Below are positions 53,600 to 63,569 of a stretch of DNA of 64,000 nucleotides, piece by piece. Position 1 is the stretch's first letter, and each line of letters opens with the position of its first letter. The translations under genes were made by a program, and so were the position numbers. Source of the DNA: Odontocerum albicorne (Eukaryota; Arthropoda; Insecta; Trichoptera; Odontoceridae). The stretch lies in the NCBI GenBank assembly GCA_949825065.1, contig OX463842.1:50881011-50945010 (forward strand), read 5' to 3'. The notes under the pieces were generated by a model. It ran no database searches and had not been told where the DNA came from. It was given only the letters and a program-made list of their open reading frames with translations.

Positions 53600-54564
53600 C
53601 GAGACGTATCCAGAAAGTAAATGTACTGAGGCTCTCACGACCGGATGAATTTTATTTTCGACATGTTGGCTACACTTCCGTGTAGCCTGACGGAACACGG
53701 CTACACTTCCGTGTAGACCGGTTCAAGGTCAGTACGTTGAGAAGTGTCGACGCGACAACACTTTTTGTGAAAAATGTCAACCCAATCTCCCGCCAAGTGC
53801 GAAATTTTGTAAAAAAGCAAGAGTTTTTGAGGCGCTGCAAACTCCATGGAGATGAATTTCTCCGCTCCATCGTTACTGAAGATGAAACTTGGGTTGCACA
53901 CTACACGTCTGAAATCAAAAGGCAGTCTCAACAGTGGCGTCACACCTCTTCACCCTCCGCCAAAAAGTTCAAAACCACAATTTTAGCCAAGAAAATCATG
54001 GCATCCGTGTTTTGGGACTGTCAAGGCATAATTTTAATTGAATATATGCCTCAAGGGGAGACCATCAACTTTGCAAGATACTGTGAGACCCTAAAAAAAT
54101 TGCGGAGGGCAATTCAGAACAAGAGGAGAGGCATGCTGACAAAGGGAGTCTGCCTGCTGCATGACAATGCCAGACCACACACGGCAAACGCCACGAAGAA
54201 ACTGCTCGCCTCGTTTAAATGGGATGCCCTGAACCATCCCGCGCATTTCTCTGACCTAACACCTTCAGATTACTATCTCTTTACCTCCCTGAAGCTGTAC
54301 ATGGGTGGAAAAAGGTTTTCAACGGACGAGGAGGTAAAGGAGGAGGGGGAGAAGTGGACGGAGGGGTTGGCGGGAAACTACTTCGAGGAAGGCATCAAAA
54401 AGTTGATACCCCGCTTCACCACCTGCATTGAGAGGAATGGCGACTATGTCGAAAAATAGCTTACATATGTACGAGTACTCCGGTAACCACGTAATTTTTT
54501 TGTTTAAATAAAAAAAATTGTAACCTACAAAAATTCAGTACACTTACTTTGTGGCTATGCCTCG
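53600..54564 (+). mobile_element. mariner M1 (internally deleted, 965 bp)
   Basis: TIRs CGAGACGTATCCAGAAAGTA and (reverse complement of the right end) CGAGGCATAGCCACAAAGTA, with TA at 53598-53599 and 54565-54566. Full mariners are ~1.3 kb; here the segment encoding the N-terminal ~120 residues is gone. In its place a 31-bp direct repeat with the hairpin CTACAC-TTCC-GTGTAG occurs at 53668 and 53699. The rest of the transposase frame is open. Confidence 0.93.
53737..54459 (+). pseudogene. mariner transposase, catalytic domain without DNA-binding domain
   Basis: 240 open codons containing the full DD34D set: VTEDETW (first Asp), HDNARPHT (second) and SDLTPSDYYLF (third), with exactly 34 residues between the second and third Asp. 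WRHTSSPSAKKFKTT and FWDCQGI in the centre and ERNGDYVEK at the end are standard mariner landmarks. There is no ATG at the open-frame start (TTG at 53737); the first in-frame methionine lies well inside (IMASVF). The paired helix-turn-helix domain is absent, so it should not bind TIRs. The usual PYSPDLAP is PAHFSDLTP here. Absence of stops over 720 bp implies a young copy. Confidence 0.92.
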
Positions 54565-54779
54565 TACAAGATTGACAGGTTGTACCTGCTGCTTCCTTTC
54601 ATTAGGTATTTTTTATACAATACAGCAATAGCTACGTATAACTTTATTATTAAACTTTTGAAAATTGTATCGTAAAAAATTATAAAAAATATTTAAAATA
54701 ATTTTTTTCATTTTTATATTGACCCCTTAATTATAAATATCAAAACTTGTTCCCCGCCTCCTTCTACCCAACCTGATTT

Positions 54780-54945
54780 TTTACCGTTAGAAGCGTGTAT
54801 CTTAGTCGGTACCAGTTCGAACAGAACTCCACCTTGTTTGCACTCCCCTGATGATGAGGTGAACACCTTGAAACCGGTAGGGTTATCGTTACATAAAGTG
54901 GAATAAATAACGGTGTTTGATAAAACAAATCACAATATCTTTAAA
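54780..54945 (+). repeat. Family H repeat with hammerhead-like core
   Basis: CTGATGA (54848-54854), a short stem AGGTG..CACCT, GAAAC (54870-54874), CGGTAGGGTTA, then AAAGTGGAATAAATAACGG and the family terminus TGTTTGATAAAACAAAT. Two further copies form the inverted pair at 58639-58850. The CUGAUGA-stem-GAAA order is that of hammerhead ribozymes; stem I is not evident. Confidence 0.6.
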
Positions 54946-55356
54946 CCATCATAATGTTAATGCTTTAACTATAAATAATATATACAATAGATTTTGTTAG
55001 AGATTCTAAGCAATGTCTGATAGAATCACACTTAACAAGGTTCTTGTTTCTTTGTTATGGCTTAAGTAAGTGTTCATTCTTCAACGTTATAAAAATTTAG
55101 CAGAATATGCAGAAATGCGTTAGAAGTTTGAGATTGTAATCATTGTTGTAGAAGATATCCACCATTTCGAAATTTAGCTTCAGGCCATCTCCAATTTACT
55201 TAAACCCCTTAAGAAAAGTACAATTTATTATTGAGCAAGCACTGCAGATATTTAGATATACAAACATTAAACTACTTGAAGGATTAAAAACAAACAAGGA
55301 AAACTTTAAAAACTTAAATAACGTGTCCCACATATTCATTAATTTATTTCTAACTA

Positions 55357-55883
55357 AAGGGTCTTTCAAATTGAGCGGGTTTTTTAATTCTTGGATAAAA
55401 CACAGATGGCGTACACGAATTTGTCTATGTCTTGTGACATTTGAGAAGTGTAATGTATGACATTTATAAAAATGGAGTCATATACAATACAACAACGCGT
55501 TCAAATTGTTGAATTATTTTATGTGTTGTAATCTCCGGAAACGGTGATGTTAATTAGGGACCAAGATCATGTGATCTGACACCGTTAAACTATTTTCTCT
55601 GGGGTAACGTGAAAAGCCAGGTCTATAAGAATGACCTCCAATCAATTCCTGAGCTGAAGGTCGAATTATTTGCATTATTGGTGAGTTACAACCGCAATTA
55701 CGCCAAAATGTTATTAAATTTTTAGATCTGTGGAGCTGCAAGAAGTGGACATTTAGCGGATATTGTTTTTTGTGTTTAAATATCATACATTATTCTTCAA
55801 TGACAAATTAACAGTTTTTTGAAATCAAAGACAATTGTGTGTTATTCAAGAATATAAAAAACCGCTCAATTTGAAAGACCCAT
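55357..55883 (+). mobile_element. Tc1/mariner-superfamily deletion derivative (527 bp)
   Basis: TIRs AAGGGTCTTTCAAATTGAGC and (reverse complement) ATGGGTCTTTCAAATTGAGC, TA at 55355-55356 and 55884-55885. The left part codes MESYTIQQRVQIVELFY, the start of a mariner/IS630-type transposase. The right part codes DLTPLNYFLWGNVKSQVY and IPELKVELFALL, the region just after the last catalytic residue, to AARSGHLADIVF at the C-terminus. The whole middle, with two catalytic Asp, is deleted. Confidence 0.85.
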
Positions 55884-55889
55884 TATTTT

Positions 55890-56525
55890 TGTCAAATGGT
55901 TTCCTGTAATCTAAAATTAATAAAAACGCCATTACACTGATTTAGCCTAGCTTCAAAATTCCATCAACATCCCAGATATTGGTGCTGTAGAAAACCCTTA
56001 ACAATTTCATGATTTATATCGGTAGGTAACTTTGTATGTACTTTTATAAAGTATAGTTGAAACTCTATTAGTTCTGAAATTCATATCTTGATTAATATAA
56101 TAACAAATAAATTAAAAATGTTTCATAAAAAAAACTAAGCGTAACAGATGTACGACATATTATACAGAATTAGCGAATCAATCTATTGAAATTAAACTAT
56201 ATAAGTTTTGATTCATAGTCATCTTTATTCCTTTTTTGTGTTTTCTCGTTTTCACTCTTTCAGGTACAAACCAATTAGATGGTGTAACAAGAAAATATTT
56301 TGGGTTATGGATTTCAATATGAGATGAGAACCACTGCCATAATGGAATGATTTGTACGCAAAGTGTATATGTGCCCTTTGCCGGGGTATCCCAAAATTCG
56401 GGCCATCTTGTGTCGTGTTTTCAATACCACGTTTGCTTACCCTAGGTACGAGACCCGCCCGATGGGGATGTCATGATAGGGGAGAAAAATTATCTTATTT
56501 TGCACACGTCAGTTTGCGAGTAAAC
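55890..56525. other. No recognisable feature
   Basis: AT-rich spacer; a 60-codon frame at 56352 has no domain. Confidence 0.4.
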
Positions 56526-56530
56526 ATTAT

Positions 56531-56756
56531 TTGAACGAGACAAGCATTTTTTAAGTTTCCGTCTAGCATTCTATACTAAAAATGACAATACAGTTCAAAA
56601 TATGAGAACATTTAGACATTATTTACTTCCATAGCTTTAAATTTTGAACGAGACAAGCATTTTTTAAGTTTCCGTCTAGCATTCTATACTAAAAATGACA
56701 ATACAGTTCAAAATATGAGAACATTTAGACATTATTTACTTCCATAGCTTTAAATT
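56531..56756. repeat. Perfect 113-bp tandem duplication
   Basis: 56531-56643 and 56644-56756 appear identical (start TTGAACGAGACAAGCATTTT). Very recent duplication or assembly artefact. Confidence 0.93.
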
Positions 56757-56884
56757 TTGACTTTAAATTTTATATCTTAGACCTGGTAAATCTTCGTAAC
56801 GAGTATAAATGCTTATGAATATTATGGAAAAATTTTCTTTTTTTAATTTATCAATTTTACTTAACCCAACTTGTCATGCAAATT

Positions 56885-57025
56885 TTCCTATATCAATATT
56901 TTTCACCTTTCGCTCTTTCAAAATTTGATCAATTTGGTTATGCTCCTTTTTAAAGTAACCAAAGAAGACTACTCTTTTCCTCATTCGTTTGTTCTATGTG
57001 GTCAAGTCAATCTAGTCACTTTGAA
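56885..57025 (-). pseudogene. LINE group E scrap
   Basis: Minus-strand LTTXNKRMRKRVVF, LLKRSITKLIKF-like text and KAKGEKY match the group C-terminus weakly. Confidence 0.35.
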
Positions 57026-57102
57026 ACGACCTTCTTAGCTCAATCCGCACAATTCATGTTTCCGATATTTATAAATCCAGTGTTTATTGACAAGTGGTGA
57101 TT

Positions 57103-57295
57103 TCCATGACCTAGTTGGTGTAACGCTTATCTTCCAGTCGAAGGGTTGCCTGTTTGATTCGTCTTTGTACCCAGATGTAAAAAAGTTTCCAGTTAAGTTT
57201 TTACTGAAGGCTTTCTCCACCTCATTCTTATTAGTTGGAAGAAATTTACACGGTACAACAAACCCACTATATTATACTAAATATTGCAAACCTGT
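57103..57295 (+). mobile_element. tRNA-derived SINE with LINE J tail
   Basis: CATGACCTAGTTGGTGTAAC, GGGTTGCCTGTTTGATTCG, GTACCCAGATG, then TTATTAGTTGGAAGAAATTT and AACAAACCCACTATATTATA. The head is the best-preserved tRNA-like one in the window. The frame across it is not a gene. Confidence 0.75.
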
Positions 57296-57484
57296 TTTTT
57301 GAGCTCAAGCCTCCTGAACCCTGGCTTGTGGTATACTTGTTTTATTTGTATGGTAGGTAGTATGTATGTTAGTACCCCTTTTTGGTGATAATAATCGTAT
57401 GAGGTTTATTAGCTACACCAAAGTATACAAAAAAGTATTCAGAAGTTACACGCATATGTTAAGGCAATGGAAAAATAAATTAAT

Positions 57485-57560
57485 TAAGTAGAAAGAAGCT
57501 ATCAAACGATCAGGTCTAATCTCACAACACCCCCACGAATATAAGGGCAAAAATTGTACA
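57485..57560 (-). mobile_element. Retroposon T scrap
   Basis: GAAGCTATCAAACGATCAGG then CACAACACCCCCACGAATAT matches the 3' module of 5394-5795. Confidence 0.5.
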
Positions 57561-57564
57561 CCCT

Positions 57565-58635
57565 TGTACTAGTTAATTATAACGTAAAAAAATAACGATG
57601 ATAAATAACTAGTTTGTACAATTATTAACTCTATAAATATGTACAATTATAATTCTATAAAATACGAGAATACCTGGAGGACCTGTTGGTGGACGTGCGC
57701 TGCTCAACATATACAGATTTGAAAAGAGCTGCACAGGACAGGGAGGAATGGAGGAGAAGAGTTGAAATTGCTGCAAACCAGTCTTAGGACTGCAACCACG
57801 GAGAGAAATATGTATATACAAAAAGTGTTAAAAATATTATACAATAAATATGTTGGTACTTTTGGTTAATTCGTTAATTTTGTATGCATATGAATTTTTA
57901 ATACTGAATTGAACTTACTATTATACAATTCAATGTCTTGTTAATATTATTTCACAATATTTTTAGTTCTGTTAAATAAACAAAAATAAATATGATAATA
58001 AAACTATTTTTATTCCTATTTTAATATTTCCATCTCGTTTATGTTGTTTTCATCAGTCTTTTGTGACGTCAAGTTTCATTTAAATCTCCTTAAGTTGAAA
58101 CTAAACTATCATTCTAAGTAGACAATCTTGATTCTTTAAAAAAATCTACATTCAGTAAGGATATTCCATACTAATTTGTTTCTCAAAAAGGAATCTTCAA
58201 AGTCAAATTATTTAATTCATTTTAAACTTGCAAAAAACTTTTGTGAGGAAATATTTTCAAATATAAAAAGATATTCGCTGAAATATAGCTCCGGCGCAGC
58301 CAAACTTTATGTTTTATTCTGAAATTTAGCATTTTCAGTGACTTCAGAGCGATGCATTTCGGTGTCTTTCATTACGAAGTCCATCTGTCCCAAATTTAGT
58401 CGAGAGGGATATTTCAGATTCTGACGAAAATTGTTCTTATAAGTATTGAAATACTAACTACAACTTTTGAAACACAAAGAGAACTAAAATAAATTCAAAT
58501 ATTTAATTGGTATTTAATGAAAATTTATTAGTCCTTCAATCGACTCAATTTTGATGACGATCTTACAGGTTTAATAAGACGTACTTCAACCTTTTCGATT
58601 GTTAAGAAAAACATTAAATAAACGTTATTTATATT
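57565..58635. other. No recognisable feature
   Basis: AT-rich spacer. The proline-rich minus-strand frame at 57609-57821 has no domain. Confidence 0.45.
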
Positions 58636-58638
58636 TTG

Positions 58639-58850
58639 TTATTTGTTTTATCAAAAACTGTTTAATCCACTTTATCAAACGGTATAACCCTACAGGTTTC
58701 AAGGCTTTTACCTCATCATCAGTGAAGCACAAACAAGACTAAATTTTGTTTGAACTGGTACCGACATGCACAAAATTCAGCCTTGTTTGTGCTCTCCTGA
58801 TGATGAGGTGAAAACCTTGAAACCGGTAGGGTTATACCGTTACATAAAGT
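58639..58850. repeat. Family H inverted pair with two hammerhead-like cores
   Basis: Left arm (minus orientation) and right arm (plus) each carry CTGATGATGAGGT, a 4-bp stem, CCTTGAAACC and GTAGGGTTATACCG. In the right arm CTGATGA is 58797-58803 and GAAAC 58819-58823. The middle, TGAACTGGTACCGACATGC, is also found near 54813. The structure would fold into one large hairpin. Confidence 0.65.
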
Positions 58851-58969
58851 AGTTTCCCTCAAATAAACCAATTAGATAACATTGTATTTTCCATATTCAC
58901 GTTTCCCTCCAATAAACTAAAAACATTCAAATGATTATTAACCTTTACAAAATGTATTAACAATCGTCG

Positions 58970-59165
58970 TTGCAGGGCCTCGTAGTCGAGGATCCCCTTG
59001 CCACTCCAACTCTGTTGGAAAGCGAAGACGTGCCATGAAGTTTGTTTTAAGTAAGTGAGCCGCTGTACACCAGCAAACTCACCGGCCACACCGCTGCACT
59101 GAATCCGATGGCACACCTAGGTGAGAAGATCGGAGCACACCAGCAAACTCACCGGCCACTCCGTT
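58970..59165 (-). repeat. Dispersed repeat K, partly duplicated
   Basis: CACACCAGCAAACTCACCGG occurs twice (about 59066 and 59135) around TGCACTGAATCCGATGGCAC. The minus strand matches 24298-24395. Confidence 0.5.
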
Positions 59166-59169
59166 ATTC

Positions 59170-59850
59170 GATAAAGGGTGTATAAACAATACACAGTCTA
59201 GTTCAAGTATATGTGATATGTTTTAGTGCGCCTTTGACTTTGTATCGTATCGCTACAAGGCTATCGATATCCCTCATAACTATTACACCATCTGAGAAAA
59301 TACTACTTAAGTAGCAGAATTCTGATTACCTTTCCTTGCTCACTTTCCAATTACTGTGAATTTGGATATCTTTATGATTTTTCAAATACATTTCAATCGA
59401 GATTTATCATCTTTTTAAATTAATTTAACAATACTTAAACCTAACGAATTGTAAATGTCGATTTCCCAGTATTTTTTCCCTGTACGAGTGCTACAGGGAA
59501 AAGTTTATATTTACAAATGTATTTTTAAAAGAGTAATAAAATGGTTACCGAAGTTCCTGAATCACATATAGCTGCAGGCAATAAGGTAAACGAGGCATTA
59601 ACTTGGCTACGGTGCTGAAACAATGTACGAAATTGCAAACTCAAGGGGGTTAATGGAGCTTTCACAGATATAGGGCTGAAATGTAAACATGTACGAGTAA
59701 CGAGAGTCATATACACATGTTTAAAGCTTCTGTGGCAGTACTTATTCCTGCGCTTTATATCTGCTTTGAACGTGTTTATTTTATTCAATGTGATTCGTTC
59801 AAAATTGACGACCTACATTTAGTAACATTAAAATAAATAGTGAATATTGG
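59170..59850. other. No recognisable feature
   Basis: AT-rich spacer; the 87-codon minus frame at 59525-59788 has no domain. Confidence 0.4.
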
Positions 59851-59856
59851 ATGAAA

Positions 59857-60570
59857 CATTTACAAAATTATCTTAAAATACATTAAAACATTTATTCAAT
59901 ATAATGACAATTTTCGTGATATTAAAATACATTAAAAAAATTATATTGAAATACATTAAAACATTTATTCAATAATATGACAATTTTCGTGATATTAAAA
60001 CACATTTAAACAATTATCTTGAAATACATTAAAAGATTTATTCAATAAAATGTCAATTTTCGTGATACTAAAATACATTTAAACCATTATCTTGAAATAC
60101 ATTAAAACATTTATTAAATATAATGACAATTTTTGTGATTTAAAATACATTAAAAAAATTATCTTGAAATACATTTAAACATTTATTCAATATAATGACA
60201 ATTTTCGTGATATTAAAATACATTTAAACAATTATCTTGGAACAAATCAAAACATTTATTCAATATAATGACAATTTTCGTGATGATAAAATACATTCAA
60301 AACATTATCTTGAAATATATTGAAACATTTATTCAATATTATGAAGATTTTCGTGATATTAAAATACATTAAAACAATTATCTTGAAATACATTAAGATA
60401 TTTATTCAATAAAATGACAATTTTCGTGATATTAAAATGCATTTAAACAATTATCTTAGAATAAATTAAAACATTTATTTAATATAATGACAGTTTTCGT
60501 GACATTAAAACACATTTAAACAACTCTCTTGAAAGACATTAAAACATTTATTAAATATACTGAGAATTTT
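59857..60570. repeat. ~73-bp AT-rich satellite
   Basis: About ten units with TTTTCGTGATATTAAAATAC, AATTATCTTGAAATACATTA and AAAACATTTATTCAATATAA. It ends exactly where the SINE at 60571 begins. Confidence 0.92.
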
Positions 60571-60770
60571 CGTGACCTGGGTGGAAAGACGCATGTCTTA
60601 CAGCTCAGGGGCTGGAAGTTCCATTTCTGTTAGAGAGCAGATTTTTAAAAAGAACATCCCTTTAAGCTTGTCCTAACCTTTTTCTGGTTAGTTGAAAGAG
60701 ATTGATACATATCAATAAACCCACTAGGTTGTGTTGTCTATAATTAAAGTGCAATATAATACAATAGGGT
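60571..60770 (+). mobile_element. tRNA-derived SINE with LINE J tail
   Basis: TGACCTGGGTGGAAAGACGC and GGCTGGAAGTTCCATTTCTG (A and B boxes), CCTTTAAGCTTG, then CTGGTTAGTTGAAAGAGATT. The tail hairpin ATTGAT-ACAT-ATCAAT keeps full pairing although the stem bases differ from the LINE. Confidence 0.78.
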
Positions 60771-60940
60771 TTTTTATGGTGTGAAGATGAAAAAGAACGG
60801 TGTTAGCTTTTTTTCGGATATTTCTTTTCTGGCGTTCAATGACAGCTCAGTCCCCACTCTTTTGTTGGACCGGAAAATAATTTCGGTAACGGACTTTAAA
60901 TCAAAATGTCATATATTCTATTCTATTATTTTTTTCCAGA

Positions 60941-62045
60941 CAACTAAATCAATCAACGTCACATCACTGTGAAAATGATTTCCAATCAACTAGATCAATC
61001 AACGTCACATCACTGTGAAAATGATTTCCAATCAACTAGATCAATCAACGTCACATCACTGTGAAAATGATTTCCAATCAACTAGATCAATCAACGTCAC
61101 ATCATTGTCAAATGATTTCCAATCAACTAAATCAATCAACGTCATTTCACTGTGAAAATGATTTCCAATCAACTACTAGTAGATCAATCAACGTCACATC
61201 ACTGTGAAAATGATTTCCAATCAACTCGATCAATCAACATGACATCACTGTAAAAATGATTTCCAATCAACTAGATCAATCAACGTCACATCAATGTAAA
61301 AATGATTTCCAATCAATTAGATCAATCAACGTCACATCAATGTAAAAATGATTTCCAGTCAACTAGATCAATTAATGTCATATGACTGTGAAAATGATTT
61401 CCAATCAACTAGATCAATCAACGTCGCACTACTGAGAAAATGATGTCCAATCAACTAGATCAATCAACGTCACATCGCTGTGAAAATGATTTCCAATCAA
61501 CGTCACATCACTGTGAAAATGATTTCCAATCAACTAGATCAATCAACATCACACCACTGAGAAAATGATTTCCAATCAACTAGATCAATCAACGTCACAT
61601 CACTGTGAAAATGATTTCCAATCAACGTCACATCACTGAAAATGATTTCCAATCAACTAGATCAATCAACGTCACATCACTGTAAAAATGATTTCCAATC
61701 AACTAGATCAATCAACGTCACATCAATGTAAAAATGATTTCCAGTCAACTAGAACAATCAATGTCATATCACTGTGAAAATGATTTCCAATCAACTAGAT
61801 CAATCAACGTCACATCGCTGTGAAAATGATTTCCAATCAACTAGATCAATCAACGTCACATCGCTGTGAAAATGATTTCCAATCAACGTCACATCACTGT
61901 GAAAATGATTTCCAATCAACTAGATCAATCAACGTCACATCACTGTAAAAATGATTTCCAATCAACTAGACCAATCAACGTCACATCAATGTAAAAATGA
62001 TTTCCAGTCAACTAGATCAATCAATGTCACATTACTGTGAAACTG
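60941..62045. repeat. 46-bp satellite
   Basis: About 24 units of GATCAATCAACGTCACATCA + CTGTGAAAATGATTTCCAAT + CAACTA. Some units are shortened by the same ~16-base loss (60-bp region near 61500, 61620 and 61880), pointing to unequal exchange. Each unit contains CCAAT, TGATTGAT (reverse strand) and a TGACG half-site. Confidence 0.95.
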
Positions 62046-62049
62046 ACTT

Positions 62050-63325
62050 TCTAAATGTCCTTTTCTTTCAATATTTCACATTAGTATTTCTTTCTGGTTT
62101 ACTCTGAACGCCTGTTCAAAATATTTCTTATTTGTTGGAGAAGATGGCTCTACGAAAAAAAGTCCTTCATAATATACTATATCCAATGAAATTTCCATGC
62201 AATGTAATGTTAACATTAACCAAGATTTTCGTTAGCTTTTTCATCGCGGTGAAGTGCCTGTTCCGAGAATTTTTATATGCCCCCCTAATTTTTATACATA
62301 CAATTATGTTACGCAAAACAGTTGTCAAATGTAAATAAGTTTATTTACAGTCACTAAAAATATTTGTTTATGCATCTAAAAGATAATTGATATTAATATC
62401 GGTTAAACAAATTCTTTTTAATTTGTAATTTCACATTTTTATTTTCAAATCTTTCACATTACACTTCCATTGTGCACAGTAAAAACTAACGACCGTATTT
62501 CCATTTAGAAATAGTTAACAAACATCTAGGACAATGTATACAAGGCTTAAAAATTTTACAGGAGAACACATTGTTTATTCGCTAACAAAGATTTTACCAT
62601 AGGATTACTTTGAAATCAAATCGATAGCCAACGGTGGTTGTCTGTACCTTATACGAGAATATCGAATGATGCTTTTATTATTCACATTTCATACATACTG
62701 ATTTGATGCCGTGTAGTAATCTCTTCCAACCTATTATGATGATGAAAAGGAAAAAAAATAGACTGTTATCCTTTTATTCAATCGGGTTTCAACAATCAAT
62801 TCTTGAATCTGAAAAAACGGAGTTGACCATTTTTTTAAATAATACTGGATATCTAGTTATCTCTGGGTTGTTGTGTTTAACTACCAACTTTTTGGTGTTG
62901 TTGCACATTCTATATATTTTTAATGTGGTTATTTAAAAAATAAATTAACAGTGTAAAATTCATTCAAGTATACTCGTATGTTTTGGATCTTTCAGAGTAT
63001 TGTATCGCGTGGTTTTACTAATGATACATTCGTTTTTAAAACATCGCAGATTTCATCTTCAGGGTTTGTTTATAGTCAATGATGAAGTTGATTTCAAACA
63101 AGCCTTGAAGGTGAAAATTACAAAGTTTTCGAAACGGTGGCATCATAAACCAAGCTTTGCGGAACTACTCGTACACTCCGAAAAACCTGTTACTTACTAC
63201 TTATTCGAATCTTGATTGTTTTGAGGTCTTTCAAGTGAGAAGAGTGTACAGTTGATTTGTATGACACTGATTGAATTGAAGCATAATTTTCTAGTTTGTC
63301 GATCAACATATTTACGTTGTCAGAG
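62050..63325. other. No recognisable gene
   Basis: Frames of 68, 77 and 71 codons (62132, 62703, 63000) show no domain. CCGTGTAGTAATCTCTTCC near 62710 may be a worn LINE J tail. Confidence 0.4.
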
Positions 63326-63341
63326 CATTAACCAGAGCATT

Positions 63342-63567
63342 AACGCAGAGCACCCGATCACATTGTGAACCAGGCAATCTCCATAGATCTTCCTCGAATA
63401 ACAACAAGAGGAAGACCAAATAATTCGTGTGTGGTGCAAAAAGATAACCTGATGAAGAGGCACGGCCTGGGGGACGTAGTCCGGGACAGAAGAGCATACA
63501 ACCTGAGGACGGGGAGAGTTGACCCCAACAGTCTTCGCAGACAATGAGTTGGGATGGAGCCAGGGAG
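63342..63567 (+). mobile_element. RTE/BovB-type LINE 3' fragment
   Basis: It starts within the ORF at APDHIVNQAISIDLPR, continues RGRPNNSCVVQKDNL and VRDRRAYNLRTGR to the stop, and ends GGATGGAGCCAGGGAGAAGA. Nearly identical to the end of 17539-18275. The left junction carries a small duplication (AGAGCATTAAC twice). No TSD was found. Confidence 0.8.
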
Positions 63568-63569
63568 AA

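Noticed and set aside
60941..62045. CRISPR-like array of 46-bp repeats
   Set aside because: The entire unit is conserved with no variable spacer; it is a satellite.
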